Origin: Terrimonas_B sp041743125
Lineage (GTDB): Bacteria > Bacteroidota > Bacteroidia > Chitinophagales > Chitinophagaceae
DNA: 64,000 nt
Reading direction: 5' to 3'
Assembly: GCA_041743125.1 (NCBI GenBank)
Contig: JBGTNK010000187.1
Coordinates: 1-64,000 of the forward strand
This document shows, piece after piece, positions 17,523-26,589 of this stretch. Made by a program: the position numbers and the translations under genes. How positions within the stretch are numbered: the first letter of the stretch is position 1; every line of letters begins with the position of its first letter. Below the pieces are notes generated by a model. That model saw nothing but the letters and a program-made list of their open reading frames with translations, did not search any database and was not told the origin of the DNA.

Positions 17523-20375
17523 TTATCTGCTCAGATACATACTTCTGTCCCTATACAATTGTCTGAAATAGGGATCTCTTAAATCCTTAATGAACCGGAT
17601 GGCTTCACCGGTACTTTTCATTTCGGGCCCCAACTCCTTGCTTACACCCGGGAATTTATCAAAGCTGAATACCGGCTCTTTGATGGCAAACCCTTTTAAT
17701 TTCTTTTCGAAAGTAAAATCTTTTAGCTTGTTGGCCCCTATCATTACTTTGGTGGCTATGTTGAGGTAAGGTATCTCGTAAGCTTTTGCAATAAACGGAG
17801 TGGTTCGTGATGCCCGTGGATTGGCTTCTATTACATATACCTTACCATCCTTAATGGCAAATTGAATGTTGATAAGTCCTTTTATTTGTAAAGCCCTGGC
17901 AATTTTTTCTGCATATTCCTCCATCGTATGTACAATCAGCGGTGACAGGTTGAACTGCGGTAACACGGCATTGCTGTCGCCACTATGTATACCGGCCGGT
18001 TCTATATGCTCCATCACCCCCATTACATGAAAATCGTCTCCATCAAAAATTGCATCAATTTCCGCTTCCTGGCAGCGGTCTAGAAAATGATCAATTAATA
18101 TCTTATTGCCGGGAAGATGCTTTAACAAACTTACCACCGCTTTCTCAACATCCTCATCATTGATAACGATCCGCATCCGTTGCCCGCCCAATACATAAGA
18201 AGGACGTACCAATACAGGATAGCCCACTTTATTTGCTACGCTGATAGCTTCATCCACATCCTCTGCTGTACCATAGTCGGGATAAGGGATATCTAATTCT
18301 TTTAACCGGTCGCTGAACCGGCCCCGGTCTTCAGCAATGTCCATACTGTCGTAAGAGGTTCCTATAATCTTTATACCTTTTTTATGTAACCTCTCCGCCA
18401 ACTTCAAGGCCGTCTGTCCTCCTAACTGAACGATTACACCTTCGGGTTTTTCATGTTCAATTATTTCCCAAATATGTTCCCAGAATACGGGCTCAAAATA
18501 TAATTTATCTGCCATGTCAAAATCAGTACTCACAGTTTCGGGGTTGCAATTGACCATGATGGATTCATAGCCACATTCTTTGATGGCAAGTAAACCATGC
18601 ACACAACAATAATCAAATTCTATTCCCTGCCCGATGCGGTTGGGGCCACTACCTAATACAATTATTTTCTTTTTATCAGTAACCTTTGACTCGTTGGATG
18701 CAAGTGCTCCATCAGAATTCTTAATAGAGTGGGCCTCAAACGTGGAATAGAAGTATGGGGTCTTTGCTTCAAACTCTGCACTACAGGTATCCACCATCTT
18801 AAAAACCCTGATAATGCCGGCTGCCTTTCTTTTTTCATATACTTCATCTTCATCATCGTGTTGCAGTATCCGGCTAATCTGCTCATCACTGAAGCCATTT
18901 ACTTTGGCTTCTCTTAATAAGTCTATAGGCAAATTATCAAGATCATATTTTGCCAACTCTTTTTCGATATTGCAGATCTTTTGTATTTCATAAAGAAACC
19001 AGCGGTCAATACCATTTGTTGCCTTCGAAATAGAACCTACAGATATGCCAGCCATCAGTGCATCTTTAATGCGGAAAATCCGGTCCCATTTTGGGGTCTT
19101 AATATAATCAAACAACTCCTCAGCATGCATCAGGCTTTTGCCATAGTATCCTAAACCTACCGCATTATTTTCAAGGCTTTGACAGGCTTTCTGAATGGCT
19201 TCATTGAAACTACGGCCAATCGCCATTACTTCACCCACGCTTTTCATCTGCAATCCCAGGGTATCGTTGGCGCCCTTGAATTTATCAAAATTCCAACGGG
19301 GCATTTTTACAATTACATAATCCAATGCAGGTTCAAAATACGCTGAAGTGGTTTTGGTGATCTGGTTTTCCAGTTCGTCAAGGTTATAACCAATAGCAAG
19401 CTTAGCAGCAATCTTTGCAATGGGATATCCTGTTGCTTTAGAAGCAAGGGCTGATGACCGGCTCACCCTGGGATTAATTTCAATGGCAATAATTTCTTCT
19501 GTATTTGGATTAAGGGCAAACTGAACATTGCAGCCGCCGGCAAAATTTCCCAAGTCCCTCATCATCATCACAGCTGTGTTTCGCATCAGCTGCATAGCCG
19601 TATCGCTGAGAGTCATGGATGGAGCAACGGTAATTGAGTCGCCGGTATGAACTCCCATGGGATCAAAATTTTCAACCGTGCAGATAATACAAACATTATC
19701 GGCACTATCCCGCAGTAATTCTAGTTCAAATTCTTTCCATCCCAATACGGCCTGTTCAACCAACACTTCATGAATGGGAGATGCCTGTAATCCCCTGTTT
19801 AAGGCCTCATCCAATTCTGATTTATCATTTACAAAACCACCGCCGGTGCCTCCAAGTGTAAAGGATGGACGAATGACCAACGGAAATCCAATTTCCTGGG
19901 CAAATTCTTTGCCTTCCAAAAAGGAATTTGCTGTTTTTGCAGTAGCAACAGGAACTTTTAATCTGATCATCCACTGCCTGAATTTTTCCCTGTCCTCCGC
20001 TTTATCAATTGCTTTAATGTCAACGCCGATAAGTCTTACTGCAAACTTTTGCCAGATGCCAAGATCCTCGGCTTCTTTACAAAGGTTAAGGGCAGTTTGT
20101 CCACCCATTGTAGGCAAGACGGCATCAACCTGGATTTCCTCTAATATTTTTTCAATACTTTCTACGGTTAATGGTAACAGGTAAACTTTATCCGCCATCA
20201 TCGGATCGGTCATAATGGTGGCCGGGTTACTATTAATAAGATAAACTTTAATTCCTTCTTCACGAAGGCTTCGGGCAGCCTGGGTACCGGAGTAGTCAAA
20301 TTCACAAGCTTGCCCGATTATGATTGGACCTGAACCTATGATCAGGACTGAACGAATAGAAGTATCTCTTGGCAT
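17523..20375 (-). CDS. carB: Carbamoyl-phosphate synthase large subunit, short form
   Basis: 950 residues, about 120 fewer than the enterobacterial protein of about 1070. The first ATP-grasp half (IGSGPIIIGQACEFDYSGTQA, TLGGTGGGFV, ALEINPRVSRSSALASKATG-type loop) and the second half (GSGPNRIGQGIEFDYCCVH, RPSYVLGGQRM, EANPRASRTTPF) are both present. The protein stops soon after KSTGEAIRF, where the C-terminal MGS-like allosteric domain begins in enterobacteria. It makes carbamoyl phosphate for pyrimidines and arginine, with the small subunit CarA, which is not in this window. Loss of the regulatory domain predicts altered UMP/ornithine control. Confidence 0.96.
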   Translation of the reverse strand: MPRDTSIRSVLIIGSGPIIIGQACEFDYSGTQAARSLREEGIKVYLINSNPATIMTDPMMADKVYLLPLTVESIEKILEEIQVDAVLPTMGGQTALNLCKEAEDLGIWQKFAVRLIGVDIKAIDKAEDREKFRQWMIRLKVPVATAKTANSFLEGKEFAQEIGFPLVIRPSFTLGGTGGGFVNDKSELDEALNRGLQASPIHEVLVEQAVLGWKEFELELLRDSADNVCIICTVENFDPMGVHTGDSITVAPSMTLSDTAMQLMRNTAVMMMRDLGNFAGGCNVQFALNPNTEEIIAIEINPRVSRSSALASKATGYPIAKIAAKLAIGYNLDELENQITKTTSAYFEPALDYVIVKMPRWNFDKFKGANDTLGLQMKSVGEVMAIGRSFNEAIQKACQSLENNAVGLGYYGKSLMHAEELFDYIKTPKWDRIFRIKDALMAGISVGSISKATNGIDRWFLYEIQKICNIEKELAKYDLDNLPIDLLREAKVNGFSDEQISRILQHDDEDEVYEKRKAAGIIRVFKMVDTCSAEFEAKTPYFYSTFEAHSIKNSDGALASNESKVTDKKKIIVLGSGPNRIGQGIEFDYCCVHGLLAIKECGYESIMVNCNPETVSTDFDMADKLYFEPVFWEHIWEIIEHEKPEGVIVQLGGQTALKLAERLHKKGIKIIGTSYDSMDIAEDRGRFSDRLKELDIPYPDYGTAEDVDEAISVANKVGYPVLVRPSYVLGGQRMRIVINDEDVEKAVVSLLKHLPGNKILIDHFLDRCQEAEIDAIFDGDDFHVMGVMEHIEPAGIHSGDSNAVLPQFNLSPLIVHTMEEYAEKIARALQIKGLINIQFAIKDGKVYVIEANPRASRTTPFIAKAYEIPYLNIATKVMIGANKLKDFTFEKKLKGFAIKEPVFSFDKFPGVSKELGPEMKSTGEAIRFIKDLRDPYFRQLYRDRSMYLSR

Positions 20376-20434
20376 TTTAATCTGAATGGGTTTTCTTCTT
20401 AGTGAACGCTTTTGTAGCGGTTAAACAAATTGCG

Positions 20435-20442
20435 CAAAACTA
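20435..20442 (-). promoter_or_regulatory. TAGTTTTG -7 element of carB
   Basis: A TAnnTTTG match on the minus strand, 59 bases upstream of the carB ATG. No TTG -33 element is at the expected spacing. Confidence 0.4.
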
Positions 20443-20510
20443 AGGGAATCGAACCGTTTTGCAGGTGCAGTCCAAAAAAAGTTTTGGTAGCCATGGCGAA
20501 TCCTTCAAAT

Positions 20511-20544
20511 AAAAAAAGAAGCAGGGTTCCCTGCTTCTTTTTTT
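20511..20544. terminator. Bidirectional intrinsic terminator
   Basis: A 16-base perfect inverted repeat, AAAAAAAGAAGCAGGG / CCCTGCTTCTTTTTTT, with T-runs on both strands and a tiny loop. It lies downstream of the small minus-strand gene at 20605, before carB. Confidence 0.85.
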
Positions 20545-20604
20545 ATATAACATACAATCGTTTGGTGACAATCAAATCATCACGATCGTAAAAATTTTTT
20601 TTAA

Positions 20605-20808
20605 TTAACTATGATAAGTGGCCTCTTCAATTTCATCAAGCAATATTCCTTCCCTGGGAAGCAATTTGTGGCTAACCTTCCGTTCTTCGTGCTTGAATTT
20701 CATTTTGCTTATCCACCTGTTACGAACCTCCTGGCCCTTTACCATGCCGATAAACAATCCGGCGATCATGATCATGCTAAATAATAATGTAGAAATAATG
20801 CGTTTCAT
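20605..20808 (-). CDS. Small single-pass membrane protein, unknown
   Basis: 67 residues: MKR, a hydrophobic stretch (about 4-24), then a charged tail with RNRWISKMKFKHEERKVSHKL. An AAGGAAAAC stretch precedes the ATG, and a strong terminator follows the stop, both supporting a real gene. The opposite-strand frame of equal length lacks these. No family is recognised. Confidence 0.55.
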   Translation of the reverse strand: MKRIISTLLFSMIMIAGLFIGMVKGQEVRNRWISKMKFKHEERKVSHKLLPREGILLDEIEEATYHS

Positions 20809-21065
20809 GTTTTCCTTTTAAGGAGTAATCAATTTGGGTTTAAATTATAAAATTTCGTGCCAGAAATATTTGTAATTAGTTAACAATTACCTATAGACTA
20901 AGTTGATGATTATGATTAATGTTCTGTTAATAAGTAATAGAAAATTATTACATCCAGCCGTCGGCAAGCCAATGAATTCGTCTTCCAACAATTTTATTAT
21001 TTAAAAATGTGTTTTTATTTTTTTGAAAGGCCAGCTGTATAATGGATCAGTTAAAACAGGTACGT

Positions 21066-21073
21066 TATTTTTG
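21066..21073 (+). promoter_or_regulatory. TATTTTTG -7 element four bases before an ATG
   Basis: It lies between the ATG at 21042 and the ATG at 21078. Transcription from here would begin at about the second ATG, which favours that start and a leaderless mRNA. Confidence 0.4.
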
Positions 21074-21077
21074 CCGC

Positions 21078-22847
21078 ATGCATAGAAAAGTTTTATTGTC
21101 AGTTATCTCAATCCTTCATTACCTTCTTATCCTCGCCCAATCAGAAACTAATAGATATCCCCAGGGTTATTTTCGTTGGCCGCTAAACCTAAGACCAGAA
21201 ATTGTTGCTAATCTTGGTGAGTTGCGCAACAATCACTGGCATATGGGCCTTGATATCAGAACAGCGCAAAAAGTAAACCAGCAGGTATACGCTGCCGCTT
21301 CAGGCTATATTTCCCGGATAAGAGTGGGGCCATTTGGATTTGGTCGTGCTATATTTATTCACCATCCTAATGGTTTCACCACCTTGTACGCCCACTTAAA
21401 TGATTTTAACCCTGCGTTGGAAAAATATGTTGATGAAGAACAATATAAACGTCAAACCTGGGCCATTGACCTTGAACTTACACCAGAGCAATTTCCCGTA
21501 AGTAAAGGAAGTTTTATAGCATACAGTGGAACAACAGGAGGATCTCAGGGTCCCCATGTTCATTTTGAAATTCGGGATACTAAAACAGAAAAGTGCCTCA
21601 ACCCTTTGTTGTTTGGCCTTCCTATACAGGATAATGTGCCGCCAGTTTTTATTAAAATGTCTGTATATGACCGCCGGATTAGTGTATACGGGCAAAGCCC
21701 TAAAGTTTATAGTGTTAGAAAATCAGGGACCGATTATGGTATTCCGGCTTTGCCAGTTTTGAAAACTGGTTCTTCCAAGGTCAGTTTTGCTATACAAGCC
21801 TATGACAGAATTAGTGGTTCGGCCAACCAGGATGGGATATATTCCGCTAAACTTTTTATTGACGGAAAAGCGATATCTGGTTTTGAATTAGATAATATTG
21901 GTTATGACGAGACAGAATACATGAATGCTCATATTGATTATAAGCATAAATATAATGGCGGACCTTATTTCCAACATCTGTCGCCATTGCCGGGCGATAC
22001 CAGCTCTGTTTATAAATGGATTGATGGCGATGGCACAGCGATCCTTTCAGATACCAATAAACATAATGTCAGGATTGAGATTACGGATGCTTATGGTAAT
22101 TCATCTGATCTGAATTTTTTAATTCAATGGGATGAAGCTTTAAGTGAAATAAAAAATCTCTCTGCTGCACCACCGCATTTTTATCCTGGCAGTGTTAATA
22201 TCCTGGAAAAGCCGGATTTTGAAGTGTACCTGCCGGAACATTGTATGTATGATACCATTCCTGCAAAATATTACTCTATCCATAAGCCAGCTGCCGGTTC
22301 ACTTTCTGCTCTTCACGTTCTTAATGATCCGGAAATACCGGTGCATAGTTCCTTTACTTTAAGAATAAAGTCTTCCGAGCCATTACCAGGGAAATGGTAT
22401 AACAAGGTCATCATCCGGGCTGAATACGGGGATAAAAAGACGTTTCGAAAGGCTGCAATACATAATGGATTTATGGCAGCGGATTTTAATAATTTTGGAA
22501 AATTCCAGGCGTTTCTTGATTTGGAACCACCGGTTATTAACGAATTGGGGAGAGGAGATACAATAAACCTCAGCGGTTCCCCGAGAATAACTTTTCAACC
22601 CCGCGATAATTTTGAGATAAAAAATTTCCGGGCCGAATTGGATGGGAAATGGTTAAAATTCACCAATGACAAGGGACGCATTTTTATCTATGAATTTGAT
22701 GAGCGATGCCCTTATGGCGTTCACGAATTGAAGGTTGTAGTAGAAGATTTGGCAGGAAATTCAACGACAAAAACATGGTGGTTTAAGCGATACCCATATC
22801 AGAAACCTCCGGCGAAAAAGAGAACCAGCACGAAAAAGCGGAGGTAA
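21078..22847 (+). CDS. Secreted M23-family metallopeptidase
   Basis: 589 residues from ATG 21078, which gives a compact signal peptide (HRKVLLSVISILHYLLILAQ); an ATG at 21042 adds 12 residues. The mature protein starts near YPQGYFRWPLNL. The M23 zinc motif is NNHWHMGLDIR (HxxxD), followed by TLYAHLNDF and GPHVHFEIRD (HxH). These LytM domains cut or bind peptidoglycan peptide cross-links. About 390 further residues of beta-rich, possibly Ig-like domains follow (DNVPPVFIKM, DLEPPVINELG), ending in a Lys/Arg-rich tail. It is probably periplasmic. Confidence 0.88.
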   Translation: MHRKVLLSVISILHYLLILAQSETNRYPQGYFRWPLNLRPEIVANLGELRNNHWHMGLDIRTAQKVNQQVYAAASGYISRIRVGPFGFGRAIFIHHPNGFTTLYAHLNDFNPALEKYVDEEQYKRQTWAIDLELTPEQFPVSKGSFIAYSGTTGGSQGPHVHFEIRDTKTEKCLNPLLFGLPIQDNVPPVFIKMSVYDRRISVYGQSPKVYSVRKSGTDYGIPALPVLKTGSSKVSFAIQAYDRISGSANQDGIYSAKLFIDGKAISGFELDNIGYDETEYMNAHIDYKHKYNGGPYFQHLSPLPGDTSSVYKWIDGDGTAILSDTNKHNVRIEITDAYGNSSDLNFLIQWDEALSEIKNLSAAPPHFYPGSVNILEKPDFEVYLPEHCMYDTIPAKYYSIHKPAAGSLSALHVLNDPEIPVHSSFTLRIKSSEPLPGKWYNKVIIRAEYGDKKTFRKAAIHNGFMAADFNNFGKFQAFLDLEPPVINELGRGDTINLSGSPRITFQPRDNFEIKNFRAELDGKWLKFTNDKGRIFIYEFDERCPYGVHELKVVVEDLAGNSTTKTWWFKRYPYQKPPAKKRTSTKKRR

Positions 22848-22907
22848 TGTGTTCCTTCCGGGTTGCCGGCATTATTAAAACATTCTTAAAAAACATAATC
22901 AGAAGAA

Positions 22908-23411
22908 ATGGCAGCCAAGGCACCACTCCCGGCATTCAAGGGAATAACTCTTAAAGAAGGAAATAAAGCGCCTGCATTTTCCGGAACTGATCAAAATGGT
23001 AAAACCGTATCATTATCAGATTATAAGGGCAAGAAAGTTATTGTATTTTTTTACCCTGAAGACGATACACCTACCTGTACCATACAGGCGTGTAACCTGA
23101 GAGACAATTTTGGTTTATTAAAAAAGAAAGGGTTTGAAGTAATCGGTATTAGCCCCGATCAACCTGAAAGCCACAAGAAATTTGAAAAAAAATATTCACT
23201 CCCTTTTATTCTGCTGGCTGATCCTTCCCATGTTATCCTGAATAAATATGGAGTATGGGGTGCAAAGCAAATGTTTGGAAATAACTACATGGGTGTTCAC
23301 CGCACCACATTTGTACTGGATGAAAAAGGAATAATAAAAAAAATTTTCCTTCGCCCCAGGAATAAAGCACATGCGGAAGAAATTGTTCAGGTATGGGAAG
23401 AATTGGGTTAA
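22908..23411 (+). CDS. bcp: Thioredoxin-dependent peroxiredoxin (Bcp/PrxQ)
   Basis: 167 residues. The active site is FFYPEDDTPTCTIQACNLRD with the peroxidatic Cys57 and resolving Cys62, the five-residue spacing of PrxQ-type atypical 2-Cys enzymes. Downstream are GISPDQPESHKKF, LLADPSHVILNKYGVWG and HRTTFVLDEKG. It reduces hydrogen peroxide and organic peroxides using thioredoxin in the cytoplasm. The Pro-Thr-Cys differs from the more common Pro-Gly-Cys. Confidence 0.95.
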   Translation: MAAKAPLPAFKGITLKEGNKAPAFSGTDQNGKTVSLSDYKGKKVIVFFYPEDDTPTCTIQACNLRDNFGLLKKKGFEVIGISPDQPESHKKFEKKYSLPFILLADPSHVILNKYGVWGAKQMFGNNYMGVHRTTFVLDEKGIIKKIFLRPRNKAHAEEIVQVWEELG

Positions 23412-23549
23412 AAAATTGTGCCTCACCGTTTCAATAAAGCTCAAACCAGCGCTTGAATCCCATCCCGTTTAAAAAGCACAATTAGAACAGGTACCCTGGC
23501 AGGCAACCACTTATTTTATCCTTCCGTTTAGAGGTAAAATAAAAAACTC

Positions 23550-24494
23550 ATGTATAAAGTTGCCGGATTGATATTGCTTTTTATTGGACTTAAGAGTTTA
23601 GCGCAGGATTCCATCATTGTGAGAAAGGAGAGTAATTCTTTTCAGCAAAAAAAACAGGAACCTGATTACATATGGATTTTTTCTTCATCCCGGCTTATAA
23701 ATGCTAATACGGTAGAACTGATTTCAAAGGGCATCCTGGAATTTAAGGTCACTCATAATTTTGGAGACATTGCCGGAGATAATGGCGGCATAAAAAATTT
23801 CTTTGGACTTGACAACGCAACGGATGTGAGAATTGGTTTTCATTATGGATTGAGTGATCGCATCAATCTCATAGCTGCCAGATCTAAAGGAGCAGGACCG
23901 GTTCAGCAACTTTACGAATTGGGATTTAAATACAGGGTTCTGCGCCAGGCCGAAGACTCCCGGCATCCTTTATCCCTTACTCTGTTTGGCAATGCGGTAG
24001 TATCTGCTATGAAGAAAAGCAATTTTCCGGGCCAGGAAAATTCGTTTGATAATTTTTCTGATCGCCTGAGCCAAACGCTTCAGCTGCTTTTAGCAAGGCG
24101 GTTCGGGAAAGTAAGCCTGCAGGTAAGTCCCACATTAGTTCACAGAAATTATGTGATCACTGATGATGAGAAAACACTTTTTGCCTTAGGTGGTGCTTTC
24201 CGTTTGCCAGTAAAAGGCAGGTTTAGCGTATTGATTGATTATTTCCATACGTTCCGCAGTCAGTCAAGTATTGACTTCTTTAAAACTCAGGGTATCCGGT
24301 TTTACGATGCATTGGGAGTGGGAGTTGAGTTGTTGACAGAAGGCCACGTTTTTCATTTAAATTTTACCAATGCAACAGAAATCCTGGAGAACAGGTTTAT
24401 TCCGCGTACCGTTACTTCCTGGAGTAAAGGTCAGTATCGCTGGGGGTTTACCATCTCAAGGGATTTTAATCTTTTTTGGAAGAAGAAAAATTGA
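23550..24494 (+). CDS. DUF5777 outer-membrane beta-barrel protein
   Basis: 314 residues with a signal peptide (KVAGLILLFIGLKSLAQ). Alternating hydrophobic/aromatic strands run to the end: LEFKVTHNFGDIAG, DVRIGFHYGLSDRINL, YELGFKYRVL, LSLTLFGNAVV, SLQVSPTLVHRNY, and a final YRWGFTISRDFNLFW. This pattern is known as DUF5777 in Bacteroidota and often sits near cytochrome-type genes, as here with the haem lipoprotein across the terminator. The function is unknown; it is probably an outer-membrane barrel. Confidence 0.8.
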   Translation: MYKVAGLILLFIGLKSLAQDSIIVRKESNSFQQKKQEPDYIWIFSSSRLINANTVELISKGILEFKVTHNFGDIAGDNGGIKNFFGLDNATDVRIGFHYGLSDRINLIAARSKGAGPVQQLYELGFKYRVLRQAEDSRHPLSLTLFGNAVVSAMKKSNFPGQENSFDNFSDRLSQTLQLLLARRFGKVSLQVSPTLVHRNYVITDDEKTLFALGGAFRLPVKGRFSVLIDYFHTFRSQSSIDFFKTQGIRFYDALGVGVELLTEGHVFHLNFTNATEILENRFIPRTVTSWSKGQYRWGFTISRDFNLFWKKKN

Positions 24495-24529
24495 AATAGC
24501 TTTCATAGCATGATCAGTTGGTTTAAGAA

Positions 24530-24559
24530 AAAGGGTTCTTGTTTTTACAAGAACCCTTT
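24530..24559. terminator. Bidirectional intrinsic terminator between convergent genes
   Basis: A perfect 12-base stem AAAGGGTTCTTG / CAAGAACCCTTT with loop TTTTTA, between the DUF5777 gene and the haem lipoprotein gene. Confidence 0.8.
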
Positions 24560-24588
24560 GCGTATGGAACATTAATGGTCGGATTATC

Positions 24589-25185
24589 TTAATCTATAAA
24601 TTTTCCACCGGCATTGATCCAGTCAGTAATCTTATTCTTATCGCTTTGTGAAAGCGGCCCGGTGGGCGGCATGGTACCTTCATCTACTGCTCTTACTTTT
24701 ATTCTTCCACTGTTAGCAACAATATTGCAATCAACAGCCCAATTCATACCTCCGTTGGCTATTGTATTATTATGACAACTCTGGCAATTAGCCTGTATCA
24801 GGGCTTTCACAGCTAAAAATTTTGCTCCGGCTACTCCTGCCGACCCTACAGTAACGGTGGTGGTTTTAGTACAGCCATTAGCATCCTTGGCTGTAACGGT
24901 TACAGAGCCTGGCGCTACACTGGCAAAGCTTCCGGATGCCTGGAAACTTGTTCCATTAATACTATAGGTGAAACCTGAGCCACCTGTTGCTGTCGCATTA
25001 ATAGAACCATTATTCTGGCAGGCAGTAGCATCGGTAACGGTGGCTGTCAGGTTGATATTTACATTAGCGCAGGGGTTTGTCGGGGAAGGGTTGTCACCAC
25101 TACTGCTTTTACTGCAGGCAATAATGATCAAACTAATGACAATTCCAGCATAGACCCTTTTTAAAAATAATTTTATCATCGGCAT
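24589..25185 (-). CDS. Haem-binding lipoprotein with SprB-like repeat
   Basis: 198 residues. A signal peptide with lipobox (IIIACSKSS) is followed by a glycine/threonine-rich SprB-like repeat (about 45-115) ending TVTAKDANGCTKTTTVTVG. A short cytochrome-c-like domain (about 120-198) has one CQSCH haem motif and a GTMPPTG loop whose Met is the candidate axial ligand. The combination suggests an electron-transfer lipoprotein on the outer or inner membrane. Neighbours are the DUF5777 barrel (convergent) and the dual-membrane anti-sigma gene. Confidence 0.8.
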   Translation of the reverse strand: MPMIKLFLKRVYAGIVISLIIIACSKSSSGDNPSPTNPCANVNINLTATVTDATACQNNGSINATATGGSGFTYSINGTSFQASGSFASVAPGSVTVTAKDANGCTKTTTVTVGSAGVAGAKFLAVKALIQANCQSCHNNTIANGGMNWAVDCNIVANSGRIKVRAVDEGTMPPTGPLSQSDKNKITDWINAGGKFID

Positions 25186-25281
25186 TCCTTTTATAGTTAC
25201 GAAAAAGACACATTCCCAGTTCTATAAAATCGAAGTCATTCAAAAAAAAGTTGCCTGATATTTTAAAAGTAGAAATTATAA

Positions 25282-26589
25282 TTATTTTTTTACAAAGGGT
25301 TTGTAGCCCACTGTAAACAAAATACCGCCACTATTTAATTTTACTTTTCCAACGCCTATCCCCTGAATTGGAATTTTTAAGTAAGGTTCGGTCATAAGTG
25401 ATAATCGGTCTGATAATTGGTGTTGGTATCCTCCGGAAAAATTGAGGACAGCAAGAAGATGGGAGTTCTTATTTCGATATGTATGTTTGTAATATTGAGG
25501 TTGGCCCCAGGCGTTTTTGTAGAAATACCCATAAGTTTCTTTCTTCATGATGTAAGAAGAAACCCCGCCAGCAATGAACCAATTTCGGTTTTTAGTTGAA
25601 TTAAAATTATATTGCAAGTTGACAGGTATTTCGTAAATAAAACAATTGGCTTCTATTTTTTGGAGACGGTTTATTCTGTATGGAGAATGATAACTTGCGG
25701 AGTCAGCAGAATAAATTTTATACCCTGCAAAAAATCCAGTTTTGAGTACCAGGTGATTTAATATTTCATAACTAATGCCAACACCCAATTGCATTTTAAC
25801 TTTGCCAGGATTCCTAAAACCTGCACTGCTGATATCAGGACCAAAAGAAAAATTTATACGGAATTTATCAGCTGCTTTAAGCTTACTATTTTTAACCTGG
25901 CCTACCCGTTGTTCCGGATCTTTGTCTGCAGAATCTTCGGAGTGAATATCTTCAATTGAAATCATTTGTTGATCCGCAGGTAATTTTTCAGGTGAAATAG
26001 AATTAGTGGTATATTTTTCTGGCAAGATCGTGCTAGCAGGTTGCAATTTAATTGATGGCTCTGGATCGTTTTTAGCCACATCACGGGTGAGTTTATTTTT
26101 CTTTTCTTCAGAGTCTTGATGTGAGGAAAATTCTAAAGGTGTTGTTTTCAAGGAATAGGCAGGTTGGGTTCCACTTTGAGTTTTCTTTTTTGGGGTGATA
26201 AGCAGGTTTTGTTGTTTTGTTTCCAAAATGAAACGATCATCTGAAGCAGCTATTCCTTTCTTCCCCGGAGCCAAAATAGGATTTTCAGTAGGTTGAGGCA
26301 TAACACTTTTTTTATCTGATAATTTGATGTCAGCAGGAAAAGATTTAATGCTCAAATTGGTTTGCCCGATAATTGGATTTTTTTCTTTTTTCGTCAAAAT
26401 AAAGAATAGTGCGGATCCAGTAAGCAGTAAAGGAAGTAATAAAAATAGAATTATTCTTCGTCGCCTGTTATTAACAGGAATGTGTTTATCCAGAAGCTCC
26501 TCCATATTATCCCACGCTTTTTCCTTATAGGCGGGATTAGCGCTTTCATCGGCGTTTTCAAATTTTTTATGTATCTCGTCAGACCACAT
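25282..26589 (-). CDS. Putative dual-membrane-spanning anti-sigma factor
   Basis: 435 residues with an unusual layout. A cytoplasmic part (1-41, acidic/amphipathic, AYKEKAWDNMEELLDKHI) is followed by a basic RRRR and one inner-membrane helix (about 46-65). A long polar Pro/Lys/Ser-rich linker (about 66-243) follows, then a C-terminal barrel-like domain (about 244-435) with alternating strands such as GVGISYEILNHLVLKTGFFAGY and ending TVGYKPFVKK. The start overlaps the ECF sigma stop by 11 bases. This matches the Dma anti-sigma design described in Bacteroides thetaiotaomicron, in which one protein spans both membranes. Function by analogy; no experiment here. Confidence 0.75.
   Translation of the reverse strand: MWSDEIHKKFENADESANPAYKEKAWDNMEELLDKHIPVNNRRRRIILFLLLPLLLTGSALFFILTKKEKNPIIGQTNLSIKSFPADIKLSDKKSVMPQPTENPILAPGKKGIAASDDRFILETKQQNLLITPKKKTQSGTQPAYSLKTTPLEFSSHQDSEEKKNKLTRDVAKNDPEPSIKLQPASTILPEKYTTNSISPEKLPADQQMISIEDIHSEDSADKDPEQRVGQVKNSKLKAADKFRINFSFGPDISSAGFRNPGKVKMQLGVGISYEILNHLVLKTGFFAGYKIYSADSASYHSPYRINRLQKIEANCFIYEIPVNLQYNFNSTKNRNWFIAGGVSSYIMKKETYGYFYKNAWGQPQYYKHTYRNKNSHLLAVLNFSGGYQHQLSDRLSLMTEPYLKIPIQGIGVGKVKLNSGGILFTVGYKPFVKK

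Noticed and set aside
20618..20821. A 67-codon plus-strand frame opposite the small membrane protein gene
   Set aside because: The minus-strand frame has the ribosome-site-like sequence and terminator; this one has neither.
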